Positions 1 to 8,767 of a stretch of DNA of 64,000 nucleotides are shown piece by piece. Under the pieces are notes generated by a model. The model ran no database searches, was not told the origin of the DNA, and saw only the letters and a program-made list of their open reading frames with translations. Position 1 is the first letter of the stretch. Every line of letters begins with the position of its first letter. The stretch is from contig JAURVZ010000048.1 in assembly GCA_030655215.1 (NCBI GenBank), positions 62,001 to 126,000 on the forward strand, given 5' to 3'. This DNA comes from Pseudolabrys sp. GTDB lineage: Bacteria > Pseudomonadota > Alphaproteobacteria > Rhizobiales > Xanthobacteraceae. Both the position numbers and the translations under genes were made by a program.

Positions 1-142
1 CGGGGATGTTCTCTTTCAGCTTGGTGTCGGCTTCATCGCCCCGCGCGGCGCTATCGACCTCGTAGCCTTCGGCTTCGAGGTTATAGCGCAGCAGCATGGT
101 GAGCGGCTCCTCGTCTTCAACGATCAGGATTCGCGCGCTCAT
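1..142 (-). CDS. phoB: Phosphate regulon response regulator PhoB (N-terminal fragment, cut by window edge)
   Basis: Only the first 47 codons lie in the window; the gene continues past base 1. The translation starts MSARILIVEDEEPLTMLLRY, a receiver-domain beginning with the acidic pair (E9/D10) that binds Mg2+ for Asp phosphorylation. The phospho-accepting Asp and the winged-helix DNA-binding domain would lie outside. It is the last gene of the minus-strand pst-phoU series, which is the usual place for phoB in Rhizobiales. PhoB, phosphorylated by PhoR, binds Pho boxes such as the one before pstS. The ATG at 142-140 is the only sensible start. Confidence 0.9.
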   Translation of the reverse strand, partial: MSARILIVEDEEPLTMLLRYNLEAEGYEVDSAARGDEADTKLKENIP

Positions 143-156
143 AGTACTTTTCCTTT

Positions 157-205
157 GCGCATGATCTTATCCGAAAACCGCTTCACACTTTTCGGGATCA
201 TGCGC
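157..205. repeat. Palindromic intergenic element between phoU and phoB
   Basis: Perfect 10-base inverted arms, gcgcatgatc (157-166) and gatcatgcgc (196-205), enclose a second perfect 7-base pair of arms, ccgaaaa (171-177) and ttttcgg (189-195). The RNA would fold into a long stem-loop inside the phoU-phoB transcript. From memory this sequence is common between genes in Bradyrhizobium-like genomes; that was not checked. Confidence 0.75.
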
Positions 206-209
206 GCTG

Positions 210-920
210 CTAACCGGCCAAGGCCGGAATGGTCGTGGTGTCACCCTTCGGCCGGCGCTCGGTGATCGGGTTGCCGTCGATGATGTAGTGCACGGTCTCG
301 GCGATGTTGGTCGCGTGGTCGCCCATGCGCTCGATGTTCTTGGCGCAGAACATCAGATGGATGCAGAAGGTGATGTTGCGCGGATCTTCCATCATGTAGG
401 TGAGCAGTTCACGGAACACCGAGGTGCAGACCGCGTCGATTTCCTCGTCGCCGCGCCACACCGCCATCGCCTTGTTGTCGTCGCGGCGGGCATAGGCATC
501 GAGCACGGCCTTGAGTTGCTCGACAACCAGGTCGGTCATGTGCTCGACGCCGCGGATCAGTTTCGGCGGCGGGAATTCGGCATTCAGCGCGATGACGCGC
601 TTGGCGATGTTCTTGGCCAGATCGCCGATACGCTCGACGTCATTGGCGATGCGCAGCGAGCCGACAATGTCACGCAGATCAATCGCCATGGGCTGGCGGC
701 GGGCAATGGTCAGCACCGACTTCTCCTCGATCTCACGCTGAAGTGCGTCGATCGCGGCGTCCGATGTGGTGACACGCGTCGCCAATGTGGTGTCGCGTTT
801 GGCCAGCGCATCGACGGCGTCGGCCACCTGCTTTTCGGCGAGGCCGCCCATTTCGGCGACCATGCGCGCCAGGTCCTGCAGGTCGCTGTCAAAAGCCTTG
901 GCGGTGTGTTGATCGTTCAT
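210..920 (-). CDS. phoU: Phosphate-specific transport accessory protein PhoU
   Basis: Cytosolic negative regulator that links the Pst transporter to PhoR when phosphate is plentiful. The start is the ATG at 920, giving 236 residues, the usual PhoU length; a longer in-frame start reaching back into pstB adds an Arg-rich stretch that looks spurious. The translation shows the two repeated three-helix PhoU units, with the metal-binding type signatures DIVGSLRIANDVERIGDLAKN in the first half (split: DIVGSLRIA / NDVERIGDLA) and CAKNIERMGDHATNIAE in the second. It follows pstB by about 20 bases and precedes phoB, so it is part of the same operon. Confidence 0.96.
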   Translation of the reverse strand: MNDQHTAKAFDSDLQDLARMVAEMGGLAEKQVADAVDALAKRDTTLATRVTTSDAAIDALQREIEEKSVLTIARRQPMAIDLRDIVGSLRIANDVERIGDLAKNIAKRVIALNAEFPPPKLIRGVEHMTDLVVEQLKAVLDAYARRDDNKAMAVWRGDEEIDAVCTSVFRELLTYMMEDPRNITFCIHLMFCAKNIERMGDHATNIAETVHYIIDGNPITERRPKGDTTTIPALAG

Positions 921-939
921 ATCCAGATTCCTTTTGGGA

Positions 940-1755
940 TCAACCGAAGCGGCCGGTGATGTAATCCTGCGTGCGGCGATCGCTCGGCGTCGTGAACATG
1001 CGCGTCGTGTCGCCATATTCGACCAGCTCGCCGAGATACATGAAGGCGGTGAAGTCGGAGACGCGCGCCGCCTGCTGCATGTTATGGGTGACGATGGCGA
1101 TCGTGTAATCTTCCTTCAACTCGTCGATGAGTTCTTCGATCTTTGCAGTCGAGATCGGATCGAGCGCTGAGCACGGCTCGTCGAACAGGATGACTTCCGG
1201 GCGCACCGCGACGGTGCGGGCAATGCACAGACGCTGCTGCTGGCCGCCGGAGAGCGACAGGCCGTTGGCGTCCAGCTTGTCCTTGACCTCGTTCCACAAA
1301 GCGGCGCGCTGCAAGGCCTGCTGCACGCGGTTGTCGAGCTCGGGCTTCGGCAGGTTCTCGTACAGGCGAATGCCGAAAGCGATGTTCTCGTAGATCGTCA
1401 TCGGGAAAGGCGTCGGCTTCTGGAACACCATGCCGACCTTGGCGCGCAGCAGGTTGAGATCCTGCGACGGCTCCAGGATGTCGTCATTGTCGAGCCGCAC
1501 CGTGCCGGTGGCGCGCTGGTTCGGATAAAGATCGTACATCCGGTTGAGGACGCGCAGCAAAGTCGACTTGCCGCAGCCGGACGGACCGATGAAGGCCGTG
1601 ACCTTGCCGTGGTACAGCGACACGTTGATGTTCTTCAACGCGCGGTGATCGCCGTAATAGAAGTCGAGATTCTTGACGGTGACCTTTTCCGACAGGTCGC
1701 TGGCGCTGCTCGCGGCGTGCGTGACAACGGGAATCGTGAAATTGACGGTGCTCAT
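940..1755 (-). CDS. pstB: Phosphate ABC transporter ATP-binding protein PstB
   Basis: ATPase subunit that drives high-affinity phosphate import through PstC/PstA. It has 271 residues. Walker A is GPSGCGKST, the ABC signature is LSGGQQQR and Walker B is [13 protein letters not shown]; the order and spacing are normal for PstB. A short N-terminal extension of about 25 residues precedes the first core strand ([11 protein letters not shown]). The start ATG at 1755 overlaps the pstA stop in an ATGA arrangement, so translation is probably coupled. It is followed by phoU. Confidence 0.97.
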   Translation of the reverse strand: MSTVNFTIPVVTHAASSASDLSEKVTVKNLDFYYGDHRALKNINVSLYHGKVTAFIGPSGCGKSTLLRVLNRMYDLYPNQRATGTVRLDNDDILEPSQDLNLLRAKVGMVFQKPTPFPMTIYENIAFGIRLYENLPKPELDNRVQQALQRAALWNEVKDKLDANGLSLSGGQQQRLCIARTVAVRPEVILFDEPCSALDPISTAKIEELIDELKEDYTIAIVTHNMQQAARVSDFTAFMYLGELVEYGDTTRMFTTPSDRRTQDYITGRFG

Positions 1756-2618
1756 GATTTCTTACTCTGTGCCCCAAGGAAACGCGCGACGATGCTGAGC
1801 GTGAGCACCGCCAAGGTGATGATCAAAGCGCCGGTCCAGGCCAGTTCCTGCCAGTCCTTGTAAGGGCTGAGCGCGAACTGGAAGATGACGACCGGCAGAC
1901 TGGCGACCGGAGCATTCATGTTGCTGCTCCAGAACTGATTGTTGAGCGCGGTGAACAGCAGCGGCGCCGTTTCACCGGAGATGCGGGCAATGGCCAGCAG
2001 CACGCCGGTGATCATGCCGGCGCGGGCGGCGCGATAGGCAACCTTGCGGATCATCAGTGAGCGCGGCAAGCCGATCGAGGCAGCGGCCTCGCGCAGCGTG
2101 TCCGGCACCAAGGTCAGCATGTCTTCCGTGGTGCGCACCACCACCGGAATGACGATGACCGAGAGCGCGACAGCGCCAGCCCAGCCGGAGAAGTGGCCCA
2201 TCGTGGCGACCATGATTTCATAGACGAACAGGCCAATGACGATCGACGGCGCGCTCAACAGGATGTCGTTGATGAAGCGCACGATGGTCGAGAGTTTTTC
2301 GAAGCGGCCATATTCGGCGAGATAAGTGCCGGCGAGAATGCCGAGCGGCGTGCCGATCAGCACCGCGAGGAACGTCATCACCAGGCTGCCCATGATCGGG
2401 TTGAGCAGACCGCCGGACGCGCCCGGCGGCGGCGTCATTTCGGTGAAGACCCGCAGCGAGAGGCCGCTGAAGCCCTGATAGAACAACACGCCAAGGATCA
2501 AGCCGAGCCAGATCAGGCCGAAGCCCGTTGCGAAATAGGCCAGCAGCATCGTGATGACGTTCTTGCGGCGGCGGCTGTGATAGAGCGGCGACGAGGCGCC
2601 TGAGATCATGTTTGCCAT
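1752..2618 (-). CDS. pstA: Phosphate ABC transporter permease PstA
   Basis: Inner-membrane permease that pairs with PstC. About six hydrophobic segments are visible, beginning with [20 protein letters not shown], and the binding-protein-dependent transport (EAA) loop is seen around [19 protein letters not shown]. The ATG at 2618 lies two bases beyond the pstC stop and gives 288 residues. An ATG at 2639, inside pstC, would add seven residues; neither has a strong ribosome site. The stop overlaps the pstB start. Confidence 0.95.
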   Translation of the reverse strand: MANMISGASSPLYHSRRRKNVITMLLAYFATGFGLIWLGLILGVLFYQGFSGLSLRVFTEMTPPPGASGGLLNPIMGSLVMTFLAVLIGTPLGILAGTYLAEYGRFEKLSTIVRFINDILLSAPSIVIGLFVYEIMVATMGHFSGWAGAVALSVIVIPVVVRTTEDMLTLVPDTLREAAASIGLPRSLMIRKVAYRAARAGMITGVLLAIARISGETAPLLFTALNNQFWSSNMNAPVASLPVVIFQFALSPYKDWQELAWTGALIITLAVLTLSIVARFLGAQSKKS

Positions 2619-2619
2619 G

Positions 2620-3642
2620 TTACTGACCCAACCGTCCATTGAGGCGCATCAGCATCAGGCGGGCGAAGGCCAGCACGATGAAGGTGATGACGAAGAGGAT
2701 GAGACCGAGCGTGATCAGCGACGAGGTGTAGATGTCGCCGACGGCTTCGGTAAATTCATTGGCGATGGTCGCCGAAATCGTGGTGCCGGGCGCCATGATC
2801 GAACCGGAGATGCGATGCGCATTGCCGATGACGAAGGTGACCGCCATGGTTTCACCAAGCGCGCGGCCCAGCGCCAGCATGACGCCGCCAATGACACCGA
2901 CACGGGTGAAGGGCAGCACGACATAGCGCGCCACTTCCCAGGTGGTGCAGCCGAGGCCATAGGCGGCTTCTTTCAAAACCGGCGGCACCGCTTCGAACAC
3001 GTCACGCGAGATCGAGGTGATGAAGGGCAGCACCATGATCGCCAGGATCAGGCCGGCGGTCAGCACGCCGATGCCGTAAGGCGGGCCGGCGAACAAGGTC
3101 GACAGCACCGGGATGTCGCCGAAAGCGGAGATCAGGAAGGGCTGCACGTGCTGCTGCAGGAACGGCGCAAACACGAACAGGCCCCAGATGCCGTAGATGA
3201 TCGACGGAATGCCGGCGAGCAGTTCGATGGCGATGCCGATCGGACGGCGCAGCCACATCGGGCACAGCTCGGTGAGGAAGAGCGCGATGAACAGGCCGAC
3301 CGGTACCGCGATCAACATGGCGATCAGCGAGGTCATGATGGTGCCGTAGATCGGCGACATGGCGCCGAATTGTTCGGTCACCGGATTCCAGCTTTCCGTG
3401 ATCAGGAAGTTGAAACCGAATTTCTCGAGCGCCGGGATCGAGCCGTAGATCAGCGAGCCGATAATGCCGCTGAGAATGACGAGGACGGTGATGGCGGCCA
3501 GGCGCGTGACATGCCGGAAGATGGTGTCGCCAAGCCGCAGCTTCTGCAGGACCTTGGCGCGGTCAACCTTTTCAGCGACCGAAACGGCGGCGCTGCTCTG
3601 AAACGCTACATCAACCACAGGTCGGTCCCCCGAAGAATTCAT
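2620..3642 (-). CDS. pstC: Phosphate ABC transporter permease PstC
   Basis: Inner-membrane permease partner of PstA, 340 residues. A hydrophilic N-terminus of about 45 residues is followed by a first membrane segment ([20 protein letters not shown]), a loop typical of PstC, then the permease core with [19 protein letters not shown] and the EAA-like loop [19 protein letters not shown]. The N-terminus is somewhat longer than in E. coli PstC, which is common in alphaproteobacteria. It lies 171 bases after pstS; the gap holds a stem-loop. Confidence 0.96.
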   Translation of the reverse strand: MNSSGDRPVVDVAFQSSAAVSVAEKVDRAKVLQKLRLGDTIFRHVTRLAAITVLVILSGIIGSLIYGSIPALEKFGFNFLITESWNPVTEQFGAMSPIYGTIMTSLIAMLIAVPVGLFIALFLTELCPMWLRRPIGIAIELLAGIPSIIYGIWGLFVFAPFLQQHVQPFLISAFGDIPVLSTLFAGPPYGIGVLTAGLILAIMVLPFITSISRDVFEAVPPVLKEAAYGLGCTTWEVARYVVLPFTRVGVIGGVMLALGRALGETMAVTFVIGNAHRISGSIMAPGTTISATIANEFTEAVGDIYTSSLITLGLILFVITFIVLAFARLMLMRLNGRLGQ

Positions 3643-3767
3643 TGAAGCTCTCCTTGGGCCAAGTGCTTACGGGCAAATGCGCCAGCTAAGGGAGCCACTC
3701 AAGCCGCACGGCGGCCGCAAAACAAGTCGCTAATTGGTGCCGGTGGATATCGGCGAGAGAAGGAAAT

Positions 3768-3798
3768 GGGCGCCAGGCTGTTGCCGAGACTGGCGCCC
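3768..3798 (-). terminator. Stem-loop between pstS and pstC (attenuator or mRNA-processing hairpin)
   Basis: The arms gggcgccag (3768-3776) and ctggcgccc (3790-3798) are a perfect 9-base GC-rich inverted repeat with a 13-base loop, starting 15 bases after the pstS stop in transcript direction. After the stem the minus strand reads ATTTCCTTC, only weakly T-rich. Hairpins here in other pst operons lower or separate expression of the permease genes from the binding protein; that role is inferred. Confidence 0.6.
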
Positions 3799-3813
3799 TC
3801 TTTTGTCAGCAGA

Positions 3814-4854
3814 TTAGAAAATCGGCTTACCAGTCGCGTCGGTGATGTCTTTCTTCCACGACGCTTCGATGCTGGTCACAACCTTTTCCGGCATCGGCAC
3901 GTAGTGGAGTTCATCGGCAGCCTTGTCGCCATTCTTGAAGGCCCAGGCGAAGAACTTGAGCGCTTCACCGGTGGCTGCGGCATCGACCGGCTTCTTGTGC
4001 ACCAGGATCCAGGTCGCAGCAGTCATCGGCCACGACGCATCACCCGGCTGGTTGGCGAGGATCACGCCATAGCCCGGCTGCGAATTCCAGTCGGCATTGG
4101 CGGCCGCGGCCTGGAAGGCTTCGGCAGTCGGCTCGACAGTCTTGCCGGACTTGTTGATCATCTTGGTGTGGGTCAGCTTGTTCTGCAACGCGTAGGCGTA
4201 TTCGACGTAGCCGATCGAACCCTTGGTGTTGCCGACATTGTTGGCGACGCCTTCGTTACCCTTGGCGCCGATACCGGCCGGCCACTGAACGGAGGTGTTG
4301 ACGCCGACCTTCGACTTGAAGTCCGGGCTCACTTCCGAGAGGTAATAGACGAAGTTGTAGGTGGTGCCCGACCCGTCCGAACGATGCACGATGGCGATTG
4401 CCTGATCCGGCAGCTTGGCCGACGGGTTCAGCTTCTGGATGGCCGGATCGTTCCACTTCTTGATTTCCGAGAGGAAGATCTTGGCCAGCGTCGGTCCGTC
4501 AATGGTGAGTTCGCCCGGCTTGATGCCGTCGAGATTCACAACGGCGACGATGCCGCCCATGACGGCCGGGAACTGAGCGAGGCCATGCTTGTCGAGATCG
4601 GCACCCGACAGCGGCGCGTCCGTCGCGCCGAAGGTGACGGTCTTGGCCTGGATCTGCTTGATGCCGCCGCCCGAGCCGATCGACTGATAGTTCAGTCCGT
4701 TGCCGGTCTCTTTCTTATAGGAGTCGGCCCACTTGGTATAAATGGGATAGGGGAAGCTCGCGCCGGCACCCGAGATGTCGGCAGCGTTGGCCGGTGCGAA
4801 AGCGGCGGCGGCGGCGATGAAGCCGGCGGCAGCAATGACGGTCCAGTGTTTCAA
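3814..4854 (-). CDS. pstS: Periplasmic phosphate-binding protein PstS
   Basis: High-affinity phosphate receptor of the Pst transporter. Translation of 346 residues begins with a Sec signal ([20 protein letters not shown], cleavage likely after PANA) and then the hallmark [15 protein letters not shown] and [10 protein letters not shown] phosphate-loop motifs, with [12 protein letters not shown] in the second lobe. The start codon is TTG (read 4854-4852), supported by a ribosome site GGAGAG seven bases upstream; the nearby ATG at 4867 is out of frame. A Pho box lies about 120 bases upstream, so expression should depend on PhoB. First gene of the pstSCAB-phoU-phoB series. Confidence 0.97.
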   Translation of the reverse strand: MKHWTVIAAAGFIAAAAAFAPANAADISGAGASFPYPIYTKWADSYKKETGNGLNYQSIGSGGGIKQIQAKTVTFGATDAPLSGADLDKHGLAQFPAVMGGIVAVVNLDGIKPGELTIDGPTLAKIFLSEIKKWNDPAIQKLNPSAKLPDQAIAIVHRSDGSGTTYNFVYYLSEVSPDFKSKVGVNTSVQWPAGIGAKGNEGVANNVGNTKGSIGYVEYAYALQNKLTHTKMINKSGKTVEPTAEAFQAAAANADWNSQPGYGVILANQPGDASWPMTAATWILVHKKPVDAAATGEALKFFAWAFKNGDKAADELHYVPMPEKVVTSIEASWKKDITDATGKPIF

Positions 4855-4970
4855 GGGAACTCTCCATGTTGTGGGCTCATTGGCACTCCCTGGCGACCTT
4901 TCGCCGGGACGCTTGAGCCCTTACGCCCGGGTGACCTAGGCGTCGTCCGTCACGGTTCTATGAAGCTTAT

Positions 4971-4988
4971 GTGACAGTGACATGACAG
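4971..4988 (-). promoter_or_regulatory. Pho box (PhoB operator) upstream of pstS
   Basis: The minus strand reads CTGTCATGTCACTGTCAC: two direct 7-mers (CTGTCAT and CTGTCAC) separated by 4 bases, an 11-base period that matches the classical PhoB half-site arrangement. It lies about 117 bases before the pstS start. Confidence 0.88.
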
Positions 4989-5093
4989 CGTAAGATACTG
5001 GAAAGACTTGCGAATATGGCGCTGCCGGAGCCTTTGCCTCTGCGGAGGGAAAGGATTGTGTCACGCGAGGGAAATAGCCAGATTAGGTGGACC

Positions 5094-5300
5094 ATGAGCC
5101 CACCCCGCCGGCCACCACCGCAGACAGACGCTTTCAAGCGGCAGACCTACGCGCTGCCGCGGGACCTCGCGCGCGCCATGGCACGCGACTGGTTCAAGCG
5201 TTTTCCAAAGCAGGCTTATGACACGCAGGTCGAGACCTGGCGCGAGGCGGCTGACGGCAAGATCGAATTTACGATGCGAAGATTGCCAACGGCGGATTGA
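5094..5300 (+). CDS. Small conserved-type hypothetical protein
   Basis: A 68-residue protein beginning MSPPRRPPPQTDAFKRQTYA; upstream in-frame starts at 5016 or GTG 5058 are possible but add low-complexity sequence. The core (LPRDLARAMARDWFKRFPKQ followed by YDTQVETWREAADGKIEFTM) looks like a small folded helical/strand unit rather than random coding. No signal peptide, cysteine or membrane segment. It is transcribed opposite to phoR, with which it converges (5 bases between stops), and away from the pstS promoter region. Function unknown; I do not recognise the family with certainty. Confidence 0.6.
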   Translation: MSPPRRPPPQTDAFKRQTYALPRDLARAMARDWFKRFPKQAYDTQVETWREAADGKIEFTMRRLPTAD

Positions 5301-5305
5301 GGGGC

Positions 5306-6496
5306 TTACTCACCCGTCCTTAGCGGCAAATGCATCGTGAAGGTCGCGCCGTCGCCGCGCTTGCTCTCGATCGAAACCCGGCCGCCGTGGCGGGCGAGCA
5401 CGTGCTTGACCAGCGCCAAACCGAGGCCGGTGCCGCCCTGCGAGCGGCTGTCGGCGACATCGACGCGATAGAAACGCTCGGTCAGGCGCGGCAGATGCTC
5501 CGGTGCGATGCCCGGGCCATGATCGCGCACGGCGATGCGCGCTTCCGGCAGGCCGCCGCGCGTCTTGGCCTGCGACAAGGTAATGTCGACGCGCTTGCCA
5601 GCGGCGCCGTATTTCAGTGCGTTCTCCACCAGGTTTTCCAACGCGCGGATCAACTCATCACGGTCGCCGCGCACAACCAGTGGCTCTTCCGGCGCGTCCA
5701 TGACGATCTCGACCTGCCGGTCGCGCGCCAAGGTCTGCAAGCCGTCAGCCACCTGCCGCACCAAGGGCGCCAGATCGACCGCCGCGCTCGGCGGCAGATG
5801 CGCGTTCAATTCAATACGCGACAGCGACAACAGATCGTCGATCAGACGCGCCATGCGCGCCGCCTGCTGCTGCATGATGCCGAGAAATTTCTCGCGCGCG
5901 GCGACGTCGTTCTTGGCCGGACCTTGCAAAGTTTCGATGAAGCCGAGCAGCGCCGCCAAGGGCGTGCGCAATTCATGGCTGGCATTGGCGATGAAGTCGG
6001 CACGCATTTCCTCGACCCGGCGCAGCGGCGTCAGGTCGTTGAAAGTCATCATCAGGATGCTGGATGCGCCCGTGCCCTCGTCCAGTTCAACCGGCGTGAC
6101 GAAAGCCTCGAACCAGCGGTCGAGCGGCACGCGCTCGAAGAACTCGACGCGCTGCGGCTCTCCCGTCTTGCCGGCGCGACGAATGGCGTCGACCAGCTCC
6201 GGCATGCGCAAGGTGATCAAGGCCGGCTCGCCGCTGCGCAAGGCCGGCGCGATGCTGGCCGCCGCTGCGTTGAAGGCGATGACGCGGGTGTCGCTGTCGA
6301 GCACGATGGCCGCGCCCGGCATGCCGCCGATCAATTGCTCGATCAACAACGCCCTCGGATGCGGCGCGTTGCGGCTGGCGGAGACCCTCATCCGCCCCGG
6401 CGGCGCAACGTCCTGCTCACCGAACAGCGCACGCCACGCGCCGCGCAGGCGTCCGGGGCGGTCTCCGCCATCTTGGCGCTGGTCGTCGTCCGCCAT
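5306..6496 (-). CDS. phoR: Phosphate regulon sensor histidine kinase PhoR
   Basis: Partner kinase of PhoB, 396 residues. A PAS domain occupies roughly residues 50-160 (IVLDSDTRVIAFNAAAASIA). The HisKA box is ASHELRTPLAALLGFIE with the phosphorylated His at about 174. The ATPase domain shows the N box (LENLVENALKYG), DHGPGIAPEHLPRLTERFYR and GGTGLGLALVKHV. The first 50 residues are charged and I see no transmembrane helix, unlike E. coli PhoR, so this one may be cytosolic. It begins 3 bases after the stop of the flippase-like gene and lies upstream of pstS on the same strand. Confidence 0.92.
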   Translation of the reverse strand: MADDDQRQDGGDRPGRLRGAWRALFGEQDVAPPGRMRVSASRNAPHPRALLIEQLIGGMPGAAIVLDSDTRVIAFNAAAASIAPALRSGEPALITLRMPELVDAIRRAGKTGEPQRVEFFERVPLDRWFEAFVTPVELDEGTGASSILMMTFNDLTPLRRVEEMRADFIANASHELRTPLAALLGFIETLQGPAKNDVAAREKFLGIMQQQAARMARLIDDLLSLSRIELNAHLPPSAAVDLAPLVRQVADGLQTLARDRQVEIVMDAPEEPLVVRGDRDELIRALENLVENALKYGAAGKRVDITLSQAKTRGGLPEARIAVRDHGPGIAPEHLPRLTERFYRVDVADSRSQGGTGLGLALVKHVLARHGGRVSIESKRGDGATFTMHLPLRTGE

Positions 6497-6499
6497 AAC

Positions 6500-7558
6500 T
6501 TACGGCCGGCCGGTGTCGTTGTTTTCCGGCTCGACGGCGAGGATCGGCGTGGCGACTTTGGTCACCGGCGTCAGCTCAATCTTGTGCCGCGTGCCCCGCA
6601 TGTTGAGCAGCAGTTCGCGCACACCAAGAATGAGCAGTGCGAAGGCGAACGGAGCGAGATAATAGAGCATGCGGAACAGCAGCAATCCCGCCAGCAAATG
6701 CTCTTTCTCGAATTGATAAAGCGCGATCAACATCGCCGCATCGAACACGCCGAGACCGCCGGGCGAATGGCTGGCGAAGCCGAGCAAGGTCGCGGTGACG
6801 AAGATCACCGCCAATGTAATGAAGTCGATATTCGGCTCGCCGGGCAGCAGCATGTACATAGCGAGCGCACAGCAGCCGAGATCGATGATGCCGATGCCGA
6901 TTTGCAGCAGCGTGTTCGGGCCGCGCGGCAGCCGCACGGTCCAGCCGCCCTTGCCGATCTCGCGCTGCGCGCTCCACACCCAGGCGACGTAGCAAGCGAG
7001 AATGACGAGAAGGCCGATGCCGATGACACGGTTCGCCGTGTCGCTGAGCTGGTCGATGGCGCCGGCGGCGGATGGATGAATGGTGATGCCGAGGCCGAGC
7101 ACCGTCACATTGCCGAGCCAGAAGGTCAGGCCGGCGACGAAGCAGATCTTGGCGACTTCGACGGCATCGAGGCCGTAATGCGAGTAGATGCGGTAGCGCA
7201 CCGCGCCGCCGGTGAAGACCGTGGCGCCGATATTGTGGCCGATCGAATAGCTGGTGAAGCCGGCTAAAGCGGCGATGCGGTACGGCACCTTGCCGCGGCC
7301 GATCGTGCGCAGCGCGAACCAGTCATAGAAGGTCAGGGTGAAATAGCCGCCAATGACGAAGAGCGCGGCGAGCGCGATATTTCCCGGCGGCGTCGCCTTC
7401 ACCGCGACGATGACCTCGTCGATATTGATCTTGTGCAGCATCCGCCACAGGACGGTCGCGGCCGTGCCGATAATGGCAAAACTGAGCAGAATGCCAATCT
7501 TGTTCCAGCCAATGTACTTCTGGAACAGTCGCGCCACCGCGCGCAGCGAATGAAGCAT
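6500..7558 (-). CDS. Lysylphosphatidylglycerol synthase transmembrane-type / UPF0104 (YbhN-like) membrane protein
   Basis: Polytopic inner-membrane protein of 352 residues with about eight hydrophobic segments, for example IGILLSFAIIGTAATVLW and NIALAALFVIGGYFTLTFYD. The motif AALAGFTSYSIGHNIGATVF followed by GGAVRYRIYSHYGL, and later FASHSPGGLGVFDAAML, are the signatures of the flippase-like domain found in MprF and the UPF0104 family. The catalytic aminoacyl-transfer domain of MprF is absent, so a lipid-translocation or unknown membrane role is likely. It is 3 bases ahead of phoR and probably co-transcribed with it; the reason is unknown. Confidence 0.85.
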   Translation of the reverse strand: MLHSLRAVARLFQKYIGWNKIGILLSFAIIGTAATVLWRMLHKINIDEVIVAVKATPPGNIALAALFVIGGYFTLTFYDWFALRTIGRGKVPYRIAALAGFTSYSIGHNIGATVFTGGAVRYRIYSHYGLDAVEVAKICFVAGLTFWLGNVTVLGLGITIHPSAAGAIDQLSDTANRVIGIGLLVILACYVAWVWSAQREIGKGGWTVRLPRGPNTLLQIGIGIIDLGCCALAMYMLLPGEPNIDFITLAVIFVTATLLGFASHSPGGLGVFDAAMLIALYQFEKEHLLAGLLLFRMLYYLAPFAFALLILGVRELLLNMRGTRHKIELTPVTKVATPILAVEPENNDTGRP

Positions 7559-7653
7559 CGAACCTCCGGACCGGCGGCGCCTGAGCCAGCGCGAGGCGCG
7601 TGGCTCAAAGTCACCTAGCAGAACTCTATCAACGGCGCGAGGGGACGCGATAA

Positions 7654-7682
7654 CCCCGGCCGCGCGTTTGGCGAGGCCGGGG
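7654..7682 (-). terminator. Stem-loop downstream of the small secreted protein gene
   Basis: Perfect 8-base arms ccccggcc (7654-7661) and ggccgggg (7675-7682) lie about 30 bases past the stop of the gene at 7713-7964. The minus strand then reads TTATCG, a poor T-run, so it is a terminator-like hairpin rather than a textbook one. Confidence 0.55.
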
Positions 7683-7712
7683 TCATAGGACTGTCATGCG
7701 GCGGGATTGTGC

Positions 7713-7964
7713 CTAGTTACAAACCGTAACGCGGCGCAGGCGCTTGCCGTAGGGCGTGTAGACGACGCGGCGGACGGTGTAGCAGTCCGAACCGTAGGCG
7801 GCGTAGGCCGGGGCGTAAAAGCCGACGCGGAAACCGCCGCCATGCCAGCCGTGGTGACCGTGGTGATGACCCTTCCAGCCGGCCGACGCGGCAGTCGGGA
7901 CTGCCAAGGAAGCGGCGGCGACAACAGCGGCGGCGCCGAGGGCGATGGTAAGCTTGCGGAACAT
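7713..7964 (-). CDS. Small secreted histidine/glycine-rich protein
   Basis: An 83-residue precursor: a Sec signal peptide (MFRKLTIALGAAAVVAAASL, cleavage likely after ASA at about residue 28), then a His-rich stretch GWKGHHHGHHGWHGGG, a Tyr/Ala segment and a basic end with two cysteines (DCYTVRRV and the final VCN). The mature part of about 55 residues resembles small exported proteins that are frequent in Rhizobiales; function unknown. The His cluster could bind metal. It diverges from the ECF sigma gene and carries an apparent copy of the same promoter motif, so it may be a target of that sigma factor. Confidence 0.75.
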   Translation of the reverse strand: MFRKLTIALGAAAVVAAASLAVPTAASAGWKGHHHGHHGWHGGGFRVGFYAPAYAAYGSDCYTVRRVVYTPYGKRLRRVTVCN

Positions 7965-8014
7965 GACCTGAACTCCTGTTCTGAGGGACGCGGCATTCGC
8001 ATCCGGTAATCATG

Positions 8015-8040
8015 GGTCGCCCCGCTCCGGGGAAAGGTTC
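8015..8040 (-). promoter_or_regulatory. Putative ECF-type promoter for the small secreted protein
   Basis: The minus strand carries GAACC (8040-8036), exactly 16 bases, then CGACC (8019-8015). The downstream gene starts at 7964, about 40 bases from the expected transcription start. The identical layout occurs before the divergent sigma-factor gene. Confidence 0.55.
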
Positions 8041-8159
8041 AAAGCCCGGTTCAGCCTTTTTTGAGTGTCCTTGCCGGTAAAATGCCCCAAACTGCCTCTC
8101 TCTTAAACAGAGGGCGTGTCGGCGATCACACTTTCCCGCCGATTTCCTTGATATTGCTT

Positions 8160-8185
8160 GAACCTCCCGGCCCTGCGGCGCGACA
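8160..8185 (+). promoter_or_regulatory. Putative autoregulated ECF-type promoter of the sigma-factor operon
   Basis: GAACC (8160-8164), exactly 16 bases, then CGACA (8181-8185), 21 bases before the sigma-factor ATG. The GAAC-type -35 and CGxC-type -10 elements are usual for ECF sigma factors, which often transcribe their own gene. Confidence 0.58.
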
Positions 8186-8206
8186 GACCCATACGAGCAG
8201 CCTGCG

Positions 8207-8767
8207 ATGCAAACGACTTCGGACGATGTTCTGATCGCAAGGATCGCAGGCGGCGACCGGCTGGCCATGCAGGTGCTGTTCGCACGGCACCATGTACGGG
8301 TTTACCGGTTCGTGCTGCGGCTGGTGCGCAATGAGGCCACCGCCGAGGACTTGATCAGCGAGGTGTTCCTCGACGTCTGGCGGCAAGCCGGGAAGTTCGA
8401 GGGCCGCTCGCAGGTCTCGACCTGGATGATGAGCATCGCCCGCTTCAAGGCGCTGTCGGCACTCAGGAAGCGGCCGGAAGCAGAACTGGACGACGAGACG
8501 GCGGAACGGATCGAGGATGAATCCGACGATCCGGAAACCACGCTGGCGAAGAAGGACAAGGGTTCGCAACTGCGGCAGGCGCTGCAAGGCCTGTCGAACG
8601 AACATCGGGAGATCATCGACCTCGTCTACTACCACGAGAAGTCGGTGGAAGAAGTGGCCGGAATCGTCGGTATCCCGGAAGCGACCGTGAAGACGCGCAT
8701 GTTCTACGCGCGGAAGAAATTATCGGAGCTCCTCAAGGAGCAAGGGATTGATCGAGGCTGGCCATGA
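8207..8767 (+). CDS. ECF-type RNA polymerase sigma factor
   Basis: A 186-residue sigma-70 family protein with only regions 2 and 4. Region 2 covers about residues 20-90 (FARHHVRVYRFVLRLVRNEA, TAEDLISEVFLDVWRQA, STWMMSIARFKALSALRKR). Region 4 covers about 125-175 (LSNEHREIIDLVYYHEKSVE and IPEATVKTRMFYARKKLSEL, the helix-turn-helix). Its stop overlaps the anti-sigma start (ATGA), so the two are translationally coupled. It probably recognises the two GAACC-N16-CGAC motifs in the divergent intergenic region. The inducing signal cannot be read from sequence. Confidence 0.93.
   Translation: MQTTSDDVLIARIAGGDRLAMQVLFARHHVRVYRFVLRLVRNEATAEDLISEVFLDVWRQAGKFEGRSQVSTWMMSIARFKALSALRKRPEAELDDETAERIEDESDDPETTLAKKDKGSQLRQALQGLSNEHREIIDLVYYHEKSVEEVAGIVGIPEATVKTRMFYARKKLSELLKEQGIDRGWP

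Noticed and set aside
5330-7267. Plus-strand open frame of 645 codons opposite phoR and the flippase-like gene
   Set aside because: It is the reverse-strand shadow of two well-supported genes and contains no protein motif.
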